NCBI RefSeq assembly: GCF_022163125.1
Contig: NZ_CP091881.1
Coordinates: forward strand, 6,696,001 to 6,760,000
Length of the DNA: 64,000 nt
Source of the DNA: Paenibacillus sp. HWE-109
Lineage (GTDB): Bacteria; Bacillota; Bacilli; Paenibacillales; NBRC-103111
Direction: 5' to 3'
Translations under genes and position numbers: made by a program
The notes under the pieces: generated by a model
Told to the model about the DNA's origin: nothing
Database searches by the model: none
What the model saw: the letters and a program-made list of their open reading frames with translations, nothing else
Shown here: piece after piece, positions 41,177 to 50,011 of the stretch
How positions within the stretch are numbered: position 1 is the stretch's first letter
How the letters are laid out: every line of letters starts with the position of its first letter

Positions 41177-42169
41177 CTATAATACCCTCCTGCGCACTAA
41201 ATACAAAAAAAACGGCGCTCCAAGCACCCCCATTACAATCCCTACCGGCAACTCCATCGGTGCAAATATGATTCGAGCCACAGTGTCCGATATTGTAAGT
41301 ACACCCACACTTAATAATACACATGCTGGAAGCAACCAACGGTAATCGCTGCCGATAAGCAAGCGAGCAGAATGAGGCACTATCATGCCTACAAAACCGA
41401 GCAATCCTACTACACTGACTGTGCTGGCTGCAAGTAGTGTAGCGATTACTGTAAAGTATAAGCGGTGTGATTCTACACGTAGACCTAATCCCTTCGCTTG
41501 CTCTTCCCCAAGCGCCATAATATTCAATCGTTGGCTCCCGATTACTGCAAGTAAGGTTCCAATTAGCGTATATGGAAGAAGGATATAAACATGCGGCCAG
41601 CTTCTTGCTGAAAGCCCTCCAACCATAAAAATCAGCGCTCCCCCTACTCGATCACTATATAAAGTAAGTAAAGCTGAAATTCCTGAGTTCAACAGAGCAG
41701 ACACAGCTACACCTGCAAGAATGACCCTGAGTGGATTTACTCCGCCGCGCCAAGCCATAAGATAAATAAGTAAAGCAGCCCCAATGGCACCAACAAATGC
41801 AACGGGTGTAAGTAAGTACGCATAGGCAGGAAATAAGATAAGAATACCAATTCCAAATAGACCCGCTCCTGAGGAAACACCAATGATATGTGGATCAGCC
41901 ATGGAATTACGCATGACCCCCTGAAGAAGTGCTCCTGATAGCGAAAGACTAATACCGACTAATGCGGCAACGATTGTTCTCGGCAGCCTGATATTCCAAA
42001 TGATATCGTGATAAGTGCTCTGTCCACCGAACAGCGAATGTAATACATCTGATATAGTAATATTTACTGCCCCACATATTAGACTTAAACCTATTCCCAA
42101 CAAAGCGAAGAATGCAAGAATGACAAGCACACTTGCACGCCAATTCACACTTTTTTGACCATGTCTCAT
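41177..42169 (-). CDS. FecCD-type ABC permease (siderophore/haem/cobalamin uptake)
   Basis: The 330-residue protein is a BtuC/FecCD permease of about ten membrane segments, with the family motifs RLPRTIVAALVGISLSLSGALLQGVMRNSMADPHIIGVSSGAG and GFVGMIVPHSARLLIG (cytoplasmic coupling region). It overlaps the lipoprotein gene by 4 bp. A cognate ATPase gene is expected after it, but none follows. It probably uses an ATPase encoded elsewhere, or the system is non-functional. Confidence 0.93.
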   Translation of the reverse strand: MRHGQKSVNWRASVLVILAFFALLGIGLSLICGAVNITISDVLHSLFGGQSTYHDIIWNIRLPRTIVAALVGISLSLSGALLQGVMRNSMADPHIIGVSSGAGLFGIGILILFPAYAYLLTPVAFVGAIGAALLIYLMAWRGGVNPLRVILAGVAVSALLNSGISALLTLYSDRVGGALIFMVGGLSARSWPHVYILLPYTLIGTLLAVIGSQRLNIMALGEEQAKGLGLRVESHRLYFTVIATLLAASTVSVVGLLGFVGMIVPHSARLLIGSDYRWLLPACVLLSVGVLTISDTVARIIFAPMELPVGIVMGVLGAPFFLYLVRRRVL

Positions 42170-43131
42170 TTGGCTATACTTCCATAAATATCTGGATAAA
42201 CTAGTTTGGCTAAATAGGATAAGGACTGATCGAAGTTAAATCCAGGATTAGTCACAAATAGCGATGATGGGAGAAAATAGATTTTATTTTCTTTAACCGC
42301 TCTCAAAGTTTTCCAGGCAGGATTACTCTCTATGTCTGATTTGAGTTTCTCTTTACCGTAGTCTTCTGTGCCGTGCACAATGAAGAATAGAAAGTCCGGA
42401 TCCAATTCAACAAGCTTTTCCAGGCTATAAGGTGCAGAACTTGGCATCATACCTGATGGGAGGGATTCAGCAACATTTTTCAGCTTCAAGCGATTAGCAA
42501 CGTCCAGTGAAATCGTCGAATTCTTCTGTACACTAATCCCCATCGGCATGATGGTGATCATCGCAAACCTAGGGCTTTGTTGTGGGAGTTTGCTTAAAAC
42601 CGTTTGCATTTTTTTCTCCGTTTGATCAAGCGCAGCCTTAGTCTCATCTTCTCTCCCCGCTATTTTTCCAAATAGCTCCGCAGTAGCTTTTATATCCTCA
42701 TAGCTCTTGATATCAATGAAGGCCAGGGGCACTTCAGAAGAAGCTAATGAATCTTTCAAGGAAGTATGGAACATAGATTGGCCTATAACCAGATCAGGTT
42801 TTAGGCTCATCAATTTCTCCAAGCTAACTTGGTTAACTGCACCGACCTGTGTGACATCTTTGGCCATTTCAGGAACAGGAATGCCAGGAGCAGTCGCCAA
42901 TCCAACAGCGCTTCCTCCCACCTGATAGAACAACTCCTGAACTTCTGTGTTTAACAAAATAACGCGCTGCGGTTTGTCCTTTAAAGTTACTTCTTGTTTC
43001 GTACTGTCTTTGAAAGTAATGAAATCTCGATTCGGTGGAGCCATACTATTAGTAGGCTTTGAAGAAGAACACCCTATAACTACTGTTGATAACATGAATG
43101 TACTTGCAATGATTAACCCTAAACGCTTCAA
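42166..43131 (-). CDS. Periplasmic-binding-type lipoprotein (iron/haem/siderophore)
   Basis: The 321-residue protein has a lipobox signal (VVIGCSSSKP, Cys about 21) and the class III binding protein fold with KPQRVILLNTEVQELFYQVGGSAVGL and LKPDLVIG. It presents iron-siderophore, haem or cobalamin to the permease. Residues Met and His near 'FFIVHGTED' could be haem ligands as in IsdE, but this is speculative. Start codon is TTG at 43129-43131, with AAAGGAG 9 nt upstream. Confidence 0.9.
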   Translation of the reverse strand: MKRLGLIIASTFMLSTVVIGCSSSKPTNSMAPPNRDFITFKDSTKQEVTLKDKPQRVILLNTEVQELFYQVGGSAVGLATAPGIPVPEMAKDVTQVGAVNQVSLEKLMSLKPDLVIGQSMFHTSLKDSLASSEVPLAFIDIKSYEDIKATAELFGKIAGREDETKAALDQTEKKMQTVLSKLPQQSPRFAMITIMPMGISVQKNSTISLDVANRLKLKNVAESLPSGMMPSSAPYSLEKLVELDPDFLFFIVHGTEDYGKEKLKSDIESNPAWKTLRAVKENKIYFLPSSLFVTNPGFNFDQSLSYLAKLVYPDIYGSIAK

Positions 43132-43217
43132 TAATATACACTCCTTTAAGCTTCAGATGCCGTTAATCAACAAGAGCTCTGCAAGTATGTCTTCCTTGCA
43201 AAGCTCTTGTTTTGAAT

Positions 43218-43877
43218 TTATTGATCGATCATTCTGCGCAGCCATCCCTGCTCAAATACATATCGGGTAAGCTGCACCCGGTTGTCCATTTGCAATTTCT
43301 GCATAATATTCTTCAGATGATTTTTCACCGTATATTCGGAGATACCCAATCCCTCCGAAATTACTCGGTTAGATTTGCCACTTGCGACCCATTCCAGTAT
43401 TTCTCGTTCACGTCCGGTAATAAGCGCGTTGGGTGCCTCCTGTTTTTCCTTCGGTGTGAATTCTTGTAATAATCGTAAAGCGAGCTCTCTGGACATAGGG
43501 GCTTCGTCTACTGCAATTGCTTTTAAATATTCATGCCAGGAATTCGGACTCAAATTTTTAAGCAGATAGCCTTGTGCCCCTTTCTTCAGAGCTTCAAACA
43601 AATGGGTGATATCATCGGATACGGTGACCATGACAATCTTCACATAGGGGAATTTTTCCTTAATTTGCTTCGTTGCTTCTAAACCATCCATTTGCGGCAT
43701 GTTAATGTCCATCAGAATGATATCGGGCATCCATTGTTCCGTAAGCCTAATCGCCTCTGCACCATTTCTACCCTCGGCAACGATTTCAAATGAAGTATCC
43801 ATTCTTATAATACTTTGGATCCCTTCCCTAGCATGAGGATGATCGTCTACAATTAAAACCCGAAAAGGCTGAGACAT
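43218..43877 (-). CDS. NarL/LuxR-family response regulator, orphan
   Basis: The 219-residue regulator has a receiver domain (phospho-acceptor Asp in DIILMDINMPQ) and a LuxR-type HTH (about 150-205, LITGREREILEWVASGKSNRVISEGLGISEYTVKNHLKNIM). ATG 43875-43877 is chosen because AGGAGG precedes it by 7 nt. No histidine kinase is encoded next to it. It sits in the middle of the presumed iron uptake operon, so it may regulate that operon or respond to a kinase elsewhere. Confidence 0.93.
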   Translation of the reverse strand: MSQPFRVLIVDDHPHAREGIQSIIRMDTSFEIVAEGRNGAEAIRLTEQWMPDIILMDINMPQMDGLEATKQIKEKFPYVKIVMVTVSDDITHLFEALKKGAQGYLLKNLSPNSWHEYLKAIAVDEAPMSRELALRLLQEFTPKEKQEAPNALITGREREILEWVASGKSNRVISEGLGISEYTVKNHLKNIMQKLQMDNRVQLTRYVFEQGWLRRMIDQ

Positions 43878-43898
43878 GAGCATTCCTCCTTCCTTTGT

Positions 43899-44504
43899 TT
43901 ACACTTCTAACTGAGAAACAGAAATACCAACAGGAAGATTTTCTTCGGCATCCAACAATTGATATAGAAGCAACATAGAAACCGCTAACACAACATCCAT
44001 GAAAACGATTGAGAGTGTCGGATAATCCGAAATCACCATAACACCCAGCATCGCCCCCATCATGCCTCCCATCAAACCTGCTAACATGCCGTCCAATGAA
44101 GCAAGTAAATGTAATGACCTTCCGGATACATAACCAACAATCATGCCAAAGGTGACTCCAATAACGGTTGAAAGGAATAATTTCTCCAACACAATACCAG
44201 CTATTGTGCCGACAACCAGGCTGGAAACCATCGCAATCGTCATAGCCGCCATCATGCCTGTCATTTTAGTTAGAACCGTTTTCTTAGCGCGTAAGTGGAG
44301 AATGAGAACAACAACTACTAACAGGACGAAAATGAGAGAAGCAATACTTGTATTCATTGTTGACGCGGAAGGCCCCGTTGGGACCTCCGTTACTGAGTGC
44401 TCCCCGTGTTCATGCGCAGCTGCAGGTAAATTCCGTGCAAATGCAAACATGATCATGAATAAAGCGCATATTTTCAGATATATTCCTTGCGTTAATCTTC
44501 TCAA
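43899..44504 (-). CDS. Polytopic membrane protein with His-rich N-terminal segment
   Basis: The 201-residue protein has an N-terminal hydrophobic segment ending in AAAHEHGEHS, then about five or six membrane segments rich in Gly and Met (GMLAGLMGGMMGAMLGVM). The His cluster after the leader and Met-rich helices are compatible with metal binding (copper, iron), but no family is recognised. It lies between the PepSY protein and the orphan regulator, on the same strand. Confidence 0.75.
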   Translation of the reverse strand: MRRLTQGIYLKICALFMIMFAFARNLPAAAHEHGEHSVTEVPTGPSASTMNTSIASLIFVLLVVVVLILHLRAKKTVLTKMTGMMAAMTIAMVSSLVVGTIAGIVLEKLFLSTVIGVTFGMIVGYVSGRSLHLLASLDGMLAGLMGGMMGAMLGVMVISDYPTLSIVFMDVVLAVSMLLLYQLLDAEENLPVGISVSQLEV

Positions 44505-44528
44505 TAGACTTCACCTCTTTAAAATGAA

Positions 44529-45896
44529 TTAACCAAGCAGTTGCTTTAGGGCCGGTACCCTACGAATAACTAATGCATCCAAAGTAAGAACGATTAATAA
44601 TGAAATACCAACTAGAGGAAAAACGATACCTAACCCAATGGTTACTACGGCAACCCATTTGACCATTTTAAAATCTTTTGGTAATGCTGGAGCTCCCACT
44701 CTCTTCTCTGGTTTTCTCAACCACCACATGATAAAGCCGCTAACAGCTACTAAAATAATACCAAGGCAAACCAATAAACAAAGGATCTGATTGACTAATC
44801 CGAAATATTCGCCTTGATGCAGTGCAATACCAATCGTTATGACTTTCGCCATGAGGCTGAAATCCTTAAATCGCTGATCCGCTAATACTTTTCCGCTATA
44901 TTGATCAATATGCAGGGTCGCTTGTTTCTTCGGATCTGCTGTTGTTGAATAGATCGTGTATACGCCTTTCTCATTTGCGGGTAGGGCAATTTGGTAGCCT
45001 GGAGCCAGTTCTATACTTTTACCAATAACCATCACTTGCTCAATGGAAATAGAACCACCTGAACTTGCAGTAGAATTAGGTATCGGAAGTTGCTCAGCCG
45101 CCCAGGGGACTCCTTTAACAACATCTTTGGTCGGTATGCTCGACTCTGGTTTTTGCGGATCAAAAGAGAAAAATCCCTGCGGGTATGTAGCTGTTTTGTT
45201 TATGTAAGTTCCTAAAATGCCCGACCATGGTAAGCCAGTTAAGATCAACGCTGCAATGAACAGAGATAACCAAAATGCGGTCACAGCGTGCATATCACGC
45301 CAGAACATCCGCTTTCCTTTCTCCATACGTGGCAGTATAATGCCGTAAATAGATTTCTTACCTCTTGGCCACCATAAATAGATGCCTGTGATTAAAAGGA
45401 TCATCGCCCAGCAAGCAGATAATTCAATGATGCGATCTCCCGTCTTTCCAATCATCAGTTTCCCATGAAATTCTCTTATCAACTGCATGAGTTTTGTGTT
45501 TGTATCAATGTCTCCAAGTACTTTCCCGTCATAAGGATTAAGATACACGAACAAGGATTGCCCATTCTGACTTATTTCTAATTCCGTAGAGCGGTTTGGT
45601 TCGTAGGACGGTTTCACTTTTTTCAGGCTCGCCTCGGGGTACGCCTCTTTCATTTTTTGAATTTGGTCTTGTACAGACAACTGTTGTTGTCCCTGTTGGA
45701 CGTAATAATAATCCTTGTACAGTACATTCTCAATTTGCGGCTTAAATAAATAAATGCCCCCCGTCACAGCCAATATAACTAAAAAAGGGGCAAAGATCAT
45801 TCCCGCATAAAAATGCCATCTCCATATGGCTGCATATAAACTCTTGGTCCTCGCTGTTTGTTGCCCTCCATTTGCCATTTCAACACTAATACTCAT
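44529..45896 (-). CDS. PepSY-associated TM helix protein (PiuB-like)
   Basis: The 455-residue protein has four membrane segments and PepSY-type external domains, with the family start WRWHFYAGMIFAPFLVILAVTGGIYLF, REFHGKLMIGKTGDRIIELSACWAMILLITGIYLWWPRG, and FWRDMHAVTAFWLSLF. The paired His in membrane segments are haem- or metal-ligand candidates. Proteins of this family are iron-regulated reductases or accessory proteins of siderophore use. First gene of the five-gene minus-strand group ending in the permease. ATG 45894-45896 is chosen; the ribosome site is weak. Confidence 0.88.
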   Translation of the reverse strand: MSISVEMANGGQQTARTKSLYAAIWRWHFYAGMIFAPFLVILAVTGGIYLFKPQIENVLYKDYYYVQQGQQQLSVQDQIQKMKEAYPEASLKKVKPSYEPNRSTELEISQNGQSLFVYLNPYDGKVLGDIDTNTKLMQLIREFHGKLMIGKTGDRIIELSACWAMILLITGIYLWWPRGKKSIYGIILPRMEKGKRMFWRDMHAVTAFWLSLFIAALILTGLPWSGILGTYINKTATYPQGFFSFDPQKPESSIPTKDVVKGVPWAAEQLPIPNSTASSGGSISIEQVMVIGKSIELAPGYQIALPANEKGVYTIYSTTADPKKQATLHIDQYSGKVLADQRFKDFSLMAKVITIGIALHQGEYFGLVNQILCLLVCLGIILVAVSGFIMWWLRKPEKRVGAPALPKDFKMVKWVAVVTIGLGIVFPLVGISLLIVLTLDALVIRRVPALKQLLG

Positions 45897-46033
45897 GAAT
45901 ACATGACTCTCCCTTTCCAATCCAGCTCAGACTAACTGTCTCAAGTATACTTGGAAGCAGTAAGTTTGAAATGACTCATAAGGGCTATAATTGCAACTAA
46001 TGTTTGAAATTCTGGATGAAGCCAAAAAATATC

Positions 46034-46073
46034 AAACCGCTACTGACATGCTGTTGTCAGTAGCGGTTTTTTA
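46034..46073. terminator. Strong terminator-type hairpin between PepSY and VOC genes
   Basis: AAACCGCTACTGACA and TGTCAGTAGCGGTTT form a near-perfect 15-bp stem, then TTTTAT. No plus-strand gene lies upstream of it. Confidence 0.75.
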
Positions 46074-46181
46074 TAATCGGAGTAAGTAATCGTAAAGGAG
46101 TAGGAGATAAATGCGAAGTATCGGGACCCAAAATAATAGGATACAGTATTCAATCAATTATAATAGGAAGGATGGTATCTC

Positions 46182-46586
46182 ATGAATTTTGCTTCTATAC
46201 GCATCATTACCGACGACGTGGATCGTCTCGTCGAGTTCTATGAGAAAGTCATGGGGGTTTCGGCGGAACGCCCCGCGCCCGTCTTTGCCGAACTCGTTGT
46301 GCCATCGTGCACCCTGGCGATCGGCCACTCCCAGACGGTGCAACTGTTCGGCGCTGGTTCCGCAGTGGCGGCCAGCAATCACACTGTCATCATCGAGTTC
46401 CTCGTCCACGATGTCGATGCCGAGTACGAGCGCTTGAAGCCATTTGTCGACGAGTGGGTAAAAGAACCAACCACGATGCCGTGGGGGAACCGTGCTGTGC
46501 TGTTTCGCGATCCCGACGGCAACCTGATTAACCTCTTCGCGCCGGTGACCGAGGAAGCGATCAGACGGTTCAGCGGTAGGCCTTGA
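46182..46586 (+). CDS. VOC (glyoxalase/bleomycin resistance) superfamily protein, GC-rich
   Basis: The 134-residue protein has the paired beta-alpha-beta-beta-beta modules of the vicinal oxygen chelate fold: IRIITDDVDRLVEFYEKVMGV at the start and AVLFRDPDGNLINLFAPV at the end, the latter with the usual metal-ligand Glu replaced by Asn (LINLF). It may therefore be a binding or resistance protein rather than an enzyme. Its G+C is about 60% over most of its length, with GCG/CGC/GTC-rich codons, against about 40% in flanking genes, which points to recent transfer from a high-GC donor such as an actinobacterium. Confidence 0.88.
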   Translation: MNFASIRIITDDVDRLVEFYEKVMGVSAERPAPVFAELVVPSCTLAIGHSQTVQLFGAGSAVAASNHTVIIEFLVHDVDAEYERLKPFVDEWVKEPTTMPWGNRAVLFRDPDGNLINLFAPVTEEAIRRFSGRP

Positions 46587-46643
46587 CGAATAGTTGAAAT
46601 GAGTGGGGCGAATATCTTAATTAGTAATTTTACTGACGACTTC

Positions 46644-46680
46644 AGAGAGAGAGACCATAGCAATGAGCTATGGTCTCTTC
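46644..46680. terminator. Hairpin between VOC gene and small membrane protein gene
   Basis: GAGACCATAGC-AATGA-GCTATGGTCTC, convergent position; T content on either side is modest. Confidence 0.6.
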
Positions 46681-46693
46681 ATGTTATCTAGGT

Positions 46694-47074
46694 TCAATTA
46701 TTTAACGGAATTTTTTTCAAAAAACTATCAACTAACCATAATCCTACTGCTGCTCCAAAAACTGAATTTATCAGAACATTTGGGTACATATCGTCGGATT
46801 CCGTAAAAGTTAACAAAAAAACAATAATTCCTGCAAACACAAGATGTAAAACAAGTCCCTGCAGAAGGTAACTTATTGACATCTTCTTTTTGGATAGGAT
46901 CAGATCTGTCACAATTGAGAAGGGTACACCAATAACAAAGGTACCAATTAAAAAGTAAATAAAATAAACGAAAAATGAGGTATACCCATGAATCAGCAAT
47001 AGAACTAGTGAAAGAATTAACGACATTAAAATACCAGATATAACTTTTCTTACAATCGCTACTTTTGTGAACAT
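46694..47074 (-). CDS. Small four-helix membrane protein, unknown
   Basis: The 126-residue protein has four hydrophobic segments (VISGILMSLILSLVLLLI, FVYFIYFLIGTFVIGVPFSI, GLVLHLVFAGIIVFLLTF, SVFGAAVGLWLVDSFL). ATG 47072-47074 follows GGAG by 9 nt; the longer frame to 47119 has no better site. A hairpin with GAGACCATAGC/GCTATGGTCTC lies just after it (46644-46680). No family recognised. Confidence 0.7.
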   Translation of the reverse strand: MFTKVAIVRKVISGILMSLILSLVLLLIHGYTSFFVYFIYFLIGTFVIGVPFSIVTDLILSKKKMSISYLLQGLVLHLVFAGIIVFLLTFTESDDMYPNVLINSVFGAAVGLWLVDSFLKKIPLNN

Positions 47075-47189
47075 TTGTAATATCTCCTTTCGTATAAAGA
47101 ATTTCAACTCCAGACTCATGGTGAGTTAAAAAGGAAGGATCATTCCCTTCACCTGCCTTTCTTACGGTGTAGTTCCTCCTTACCAACAC

Positions 47190-47539
47190 GTTCTTGCTAA
47201 AAACGGGAAAAAGCTTTGGTCTCCCAAAGCTCTTCCCGATATCGGATCTGATGTATGTATATTTGTCTTTTCGGCAAATACCCCGAAGGAGTGAAAATTA
47301 CTGGATTTTATTACCATATAAATATACAATGGCCTGCATGCACAGTCAACCTTTGTTACTGCCGCTGGTGACTTCCGCAATTGATGTTACACGAGCAACG
47401 ATTGCAGCTTCAACTACTTCCCTGATTGCTTGATTTTCTGACATCCGGGCAGATAGAGCTATATACAAAGTTTGGAAATAATAGTATCATATCCCTGTTA
47501 ATGATTAAAATAGCATATTAACAATATGGAGGAATTCTA
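47190..47539. other. Gap with no convincing gene
   Basis: No ORF with a ribosome binding site and a family match. A 32-codon minus-strand frame (47346-47444, MSENQAIREVVEAAIVARVT..) looks protein-like but lacks a good site. Confidence 0.5.
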
Positions 47540-48021
47540 GTGAATGTTAGAAAGAAAATTACACTAGGTTCCCATAGGGGATAACTATAGTTACGAGCTC
47601 TTCCGTTTATCTAGCTAAACAGTCTACTAACCAACCATCAGGCGTAACCTTGAACACAAATACATCACGTCATTATGTATTCTCGGAAAAAGGTACAGTT
47701 GATGGAGTTGAAATCTCATCTCAATATGAGGTATGGTTTGATGAAAAAGGGTATTATCGTTTCAATACTATCTCAGGTCCATATACTGGGGATTATGAAA
47801 TTTGGGATGGGAAATCAGTTTCAAAGAATGACTTCGAAACACCAAATTTGCACATCAAACTCGATGATGATGAGCAAACGGTACTGTACTCCCAACATCA
47901 GGAAAATGGAAAACCGACACATACAATTAAAGTTGATGAATTAGATAAAAACATACAATTTGATAAATCACTTCTTGTAGTTGATGAGTCTAATGCATCC
48001 ATTCAATACCTAAGTGAATAA
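47540..48021 (+). pseudogene. Exported protein gene with a frameshift in the signal region
   Basis: GTG at 47540 with GGAGG upstream begins VNVRKKITLG (a signal-peptide start), then hits TAA after about 14 codons. From 47581 another frame continues ITIVTSSSVYLAKQSTNQPS and on to the 120-residue body (NTSRHYVFSEKGTVDGVEIS..ASIQYLSE, stop 48021). Joined by a one-base insertion or two-base deletion, the pieces give a normal exported protein with a beta-rich, acidic body, perhaps an outer-surface MucB/LolA-like domain. The body reads cleanly, so either a recent mutation or a sequencing error near the AGGGG run at 47576-47580. Confidence 0.7.
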
Positions 48022-48103
48022 TGATTCAAAACAAAATAAAGTTAGACTGTAAGCTGAGCCCAATAGGACTTCTTACCGTTTTTGCTTTTAGGGAGGGATA
48101 TTT

Positions 48104-48694
48104 ATGAACCGTATTTGGATAGCTTGCCTTCTTCTTGTAATGCTTGCCGCATGCTCAGAAAAAATGATTACTGACAAGATTACCAAAAAATCCATTGCTG
48201 AGGTATCACAAGGGAGCAATACAATTGTTAATCCTTTGAGCGATGCTATGGATCAGGGTAATCACGAATATACAAAAAATGTCGTTGTAGATGTCTCGTA
48301 CTATAAAACCCAATCTGTGGTAAGAGGAGACATTGTTTACTATGGGGACAATAACGTAGCCAGAGTAATTGCCTTTCCAAATGAAAAAATGAAAATAACA
48401 AGCGGTCAAATTTACATTAATGAGGGGAAATTAGATACATTCTACGGGTCAGCGCATATTAGGGGGTATGACTATCTAAAGTTTAAGGATACCAATGGTG
48501 ATGAACCTGCTAAGCAAAATCTCATAAATGAGATCTTTAAGAAAAATCAAAATGAAATAACCCTCAAAAATGACGAAGTATTTGTAATTGGAGACGATTG
48601 GTCAAGAAGTAATCCAGCAACTACTTTTCGTAAATTATCAACAAAAGAGATTTTGGGTAAAGTGATGGGTATATGCACAAAGTGCAGGCAGTGA
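48104..48694 (+). CDS. Signal-peptidase-I-fold lipoprotein without the catalytic dyad
   Basis: The 196-residue protein starts with a lipoprotein signal (LLVMLAACSEK, Cys 17). The rest follows the S26 signal peptidase layout: SVVRGDIVYYGD, ARVIAFPNEKMKITSGQIYINEGKL, and NDEVFVIGDDWSRSNPATTFRKLSTKEILGKV. In active LepB enzymes there is a Ser-Met near the membrane and a Lys in 'vKRvvG'; here the second block has Ala-Arg-Val and no Lys, and no SxM is evident. It is therefore probably an inactive or repurposed surface lipoprotein. RBS AGGGAGG. Follows the frameshifted exported gene and may be its partner. Confidence 0.75.
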   Translation: MNRIWIACLLLVMLAACSEKMITDKITKKSIAEVSQGSNTIVNPLSDAMDQGNHEYTKNVVVDVSYYKTQSVVRGDIVYYGDNNVARVIAFPNEKMKITSGQIYINEGKLDTFYGSAHIRGYDYLKFKDTNGDEPAKQNLINEIFKKNQNEITLKNDEVFVIGDDWSRSNPATTFRKLSTKEILGKVMGICTKCRQ

Positions 48695-48817
48695 TCAGAG
48701 CATCCGTAATAGAATCCTTGAAGCCTTCATTAATCTCGATGCTAACTTGGCCCGCCGCGGCAAACTGCTACATGATTCTAAAGAGGCCCGTTAGTTAAAT
48801 AAATTTGTTGTTTGTTT

Positions 48818-49036
48818 TTATTGAGCGTCTCCGTCGCTTCTGTACTCCAAAATATCACCTGGCTGACAATCCAAAGCCTTACATATCGCTTCTAATGTTG
48901 AAAAACGCACCGCTTTTGCTTTCCCATTTTTCAGAATGGAAAGATTGGCCATGGTAATTCCTACCCTCTCCGAAAGTTCCGTTACGCTCATTTTTCGCTT
49001 TGCTAACATCACATCAATATTAATAATCATTGCCAT
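48818..49036 (-). CDS. YozG-type Cro/CI helix-turn-helix regulator
   Basis: The 72-residue protein is almost only an HTH_3 domain: MLAKRKMSVTELSERVGITMANLSILKNGKAKAVRFSTLEAICKALDCQPGDIL. Start ATG 49034-49036 with GAGGTGGAG upstream. It follows the DUF2975 membrane protein gene closely; DUF2975 with this regulator type is a known conserved pair whose role is unclear. Confidence 0.92.
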   Translation of the reverse strand: MAMIINIDVMLAKRKMSVTELSERVGITMANLSILKNGKAKAVRFSTLEAICKALDCQPGDILEYRSDGDAQ

Positions 49037-49046
49037 ATGCTCCACC

Positions 49047-49529
49047 TCAGACCGTTAAATCATTCTCTGATTTTATATGAATAGCTTCTTCTAAAAGTCT
49101 TTGGAGAACAGCAGCAAAAACGGCGATCACCATAGAGCCGAAAATAATGACCGATCCCATTGGTATGAAACTTGGAGGGTCAACTCTCTTCCCCATGAGA
49201 TAGTAGAGTGGCATACCTAGCAGGTACAAGGTGCTGATTGTGATGGCACAGTATTTTATATTCTTTAAAGCTTTTACCGATAATTCCGAGAACGCTTGGT
49301 TTTTATCCATATAGCTTAAAAGTTTAAAAGCTTGATACAGAGCAAAGTAAAAAGGAATAGCCGCTGCGTACATATCGATTAAAACGAGAGATTTCATGTA
49401 AGCCATTTCTGGATACAATTCTCCAGCAAAATTCCCAATCTTAGGAACCAAAAATAGGCACAAAGCGAGAATTGGGATTCCAATAAGAATGACAGCTATC
49501 TTCAAAAAGAGTGTTTTTCCTCGTTTCAT
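49047..49529 (-). CDS. DUF2975 family membrane protein
   Basis: The 160-residue protein has four membrane segments and the DUF2975 pattern (IPFYFALYQAFKLLSYMDKNQAFSELSVKALKNIKYCAI). ATG 49527-49529 follows GAGGTG by 6 nt. Eleven bases separate it from the HTH gene. Function unknown; it may sense membrane state and act with the regulator. Confidence 0.9.
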   Translation of the reverse strand: MKRGKTLFLKIAVILIGIPILALCLFLVPKIGNFAGELYPEMAYMKSLVLIDMYAAAIPFYFALYQAFKLLSYMDKNQAFSELSVKALKNIKYCAITISTLYLLGMPLYYLMGKRVDPPSFIPMGSVIIFGSMVIAVFAAVLQRLLEEAIHIKSENDLTV

Positions 49530-49658
49530 AAACTGCACCTCACTTATATAATGTCAGTTTTTACTTTACACCATTATTTATTGTTTTACAATAAATAAAT
49601 ATCGTTTTTATGAAATAGGAACATTTCTCATTACGAACTTTCTAACTTTAATAATACA

Positions 49659-49685
49659 AAAGAAAAAGCACCACGTTGGGTGCTA
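49659..49685 (-). terminator. Terminator of the 58-aa membrane protein gene
   Basis: Minus strand AGCACC-CAACGT-GGTGCT followed by TTTTCTTTTG. Confidence 0.75.
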
Positions 49686-49715
49686 GTTCATCACCTCCCC
49701 ATGAAAGGAGGACCG

Positions 49716-49892
49716 CTAATTCACTTCGCGACTTTTCTTTACAAAATACATAATTAGGTACCCTAGGGCAACTATTCCTGTACTTGCTAGACAAACTAGC
49801 ACGGCACTTACGGTTATTGTTCGAGTAATCATGTAAAAAGCAAACATTCCCATTAAAAATGTTAGGACTAAGTTACTAATGATTTCCCCCAT
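49716..49892 (-). CDS. 58-aa two-helix membrane protein
   Basis: A minus-strand frame starts at ATG 49890-49892 (AGAGGTGATAATAA upstream) and ends TAG at 49716. The product has two hydrophobic helices (about 6-24 and 30-51) and ends KKSREVN. Start site, length and terminator support a real gene. No family recognised. Confidence 0.7.
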   Translation of the reverse strand: MGEIISNLVLTFLMGMFAFYMITRTITVSAVLVCLASTGIVALGYLIMYFVKKSREVN

Positions 49893-50011
49893 TTATTATC
49901 ACCTCTAATTTTTTGATGCCGACTGTATTGATAAGAACAAGAAATTCAACATATTAACGAAGCTACCGATCGATCAGTATCGAGAAGACTTTGATAGAAG
50001 AATAGCACGGA

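Noticed and set aside
47346..47444. 32-aa minus-strand ORF (MSENQAIREVVEAAIVARVT..)
   Set aside because: Protein-like composition but no ribosome binding site and no context; kept only as a note in the gap entry.
48697..48789. Fragment reading SIRNRILEAFINLDANLARRG on the plus strand
   Set aside because: Could be the tail of a lost gene, but no start, no family, and too short to call.
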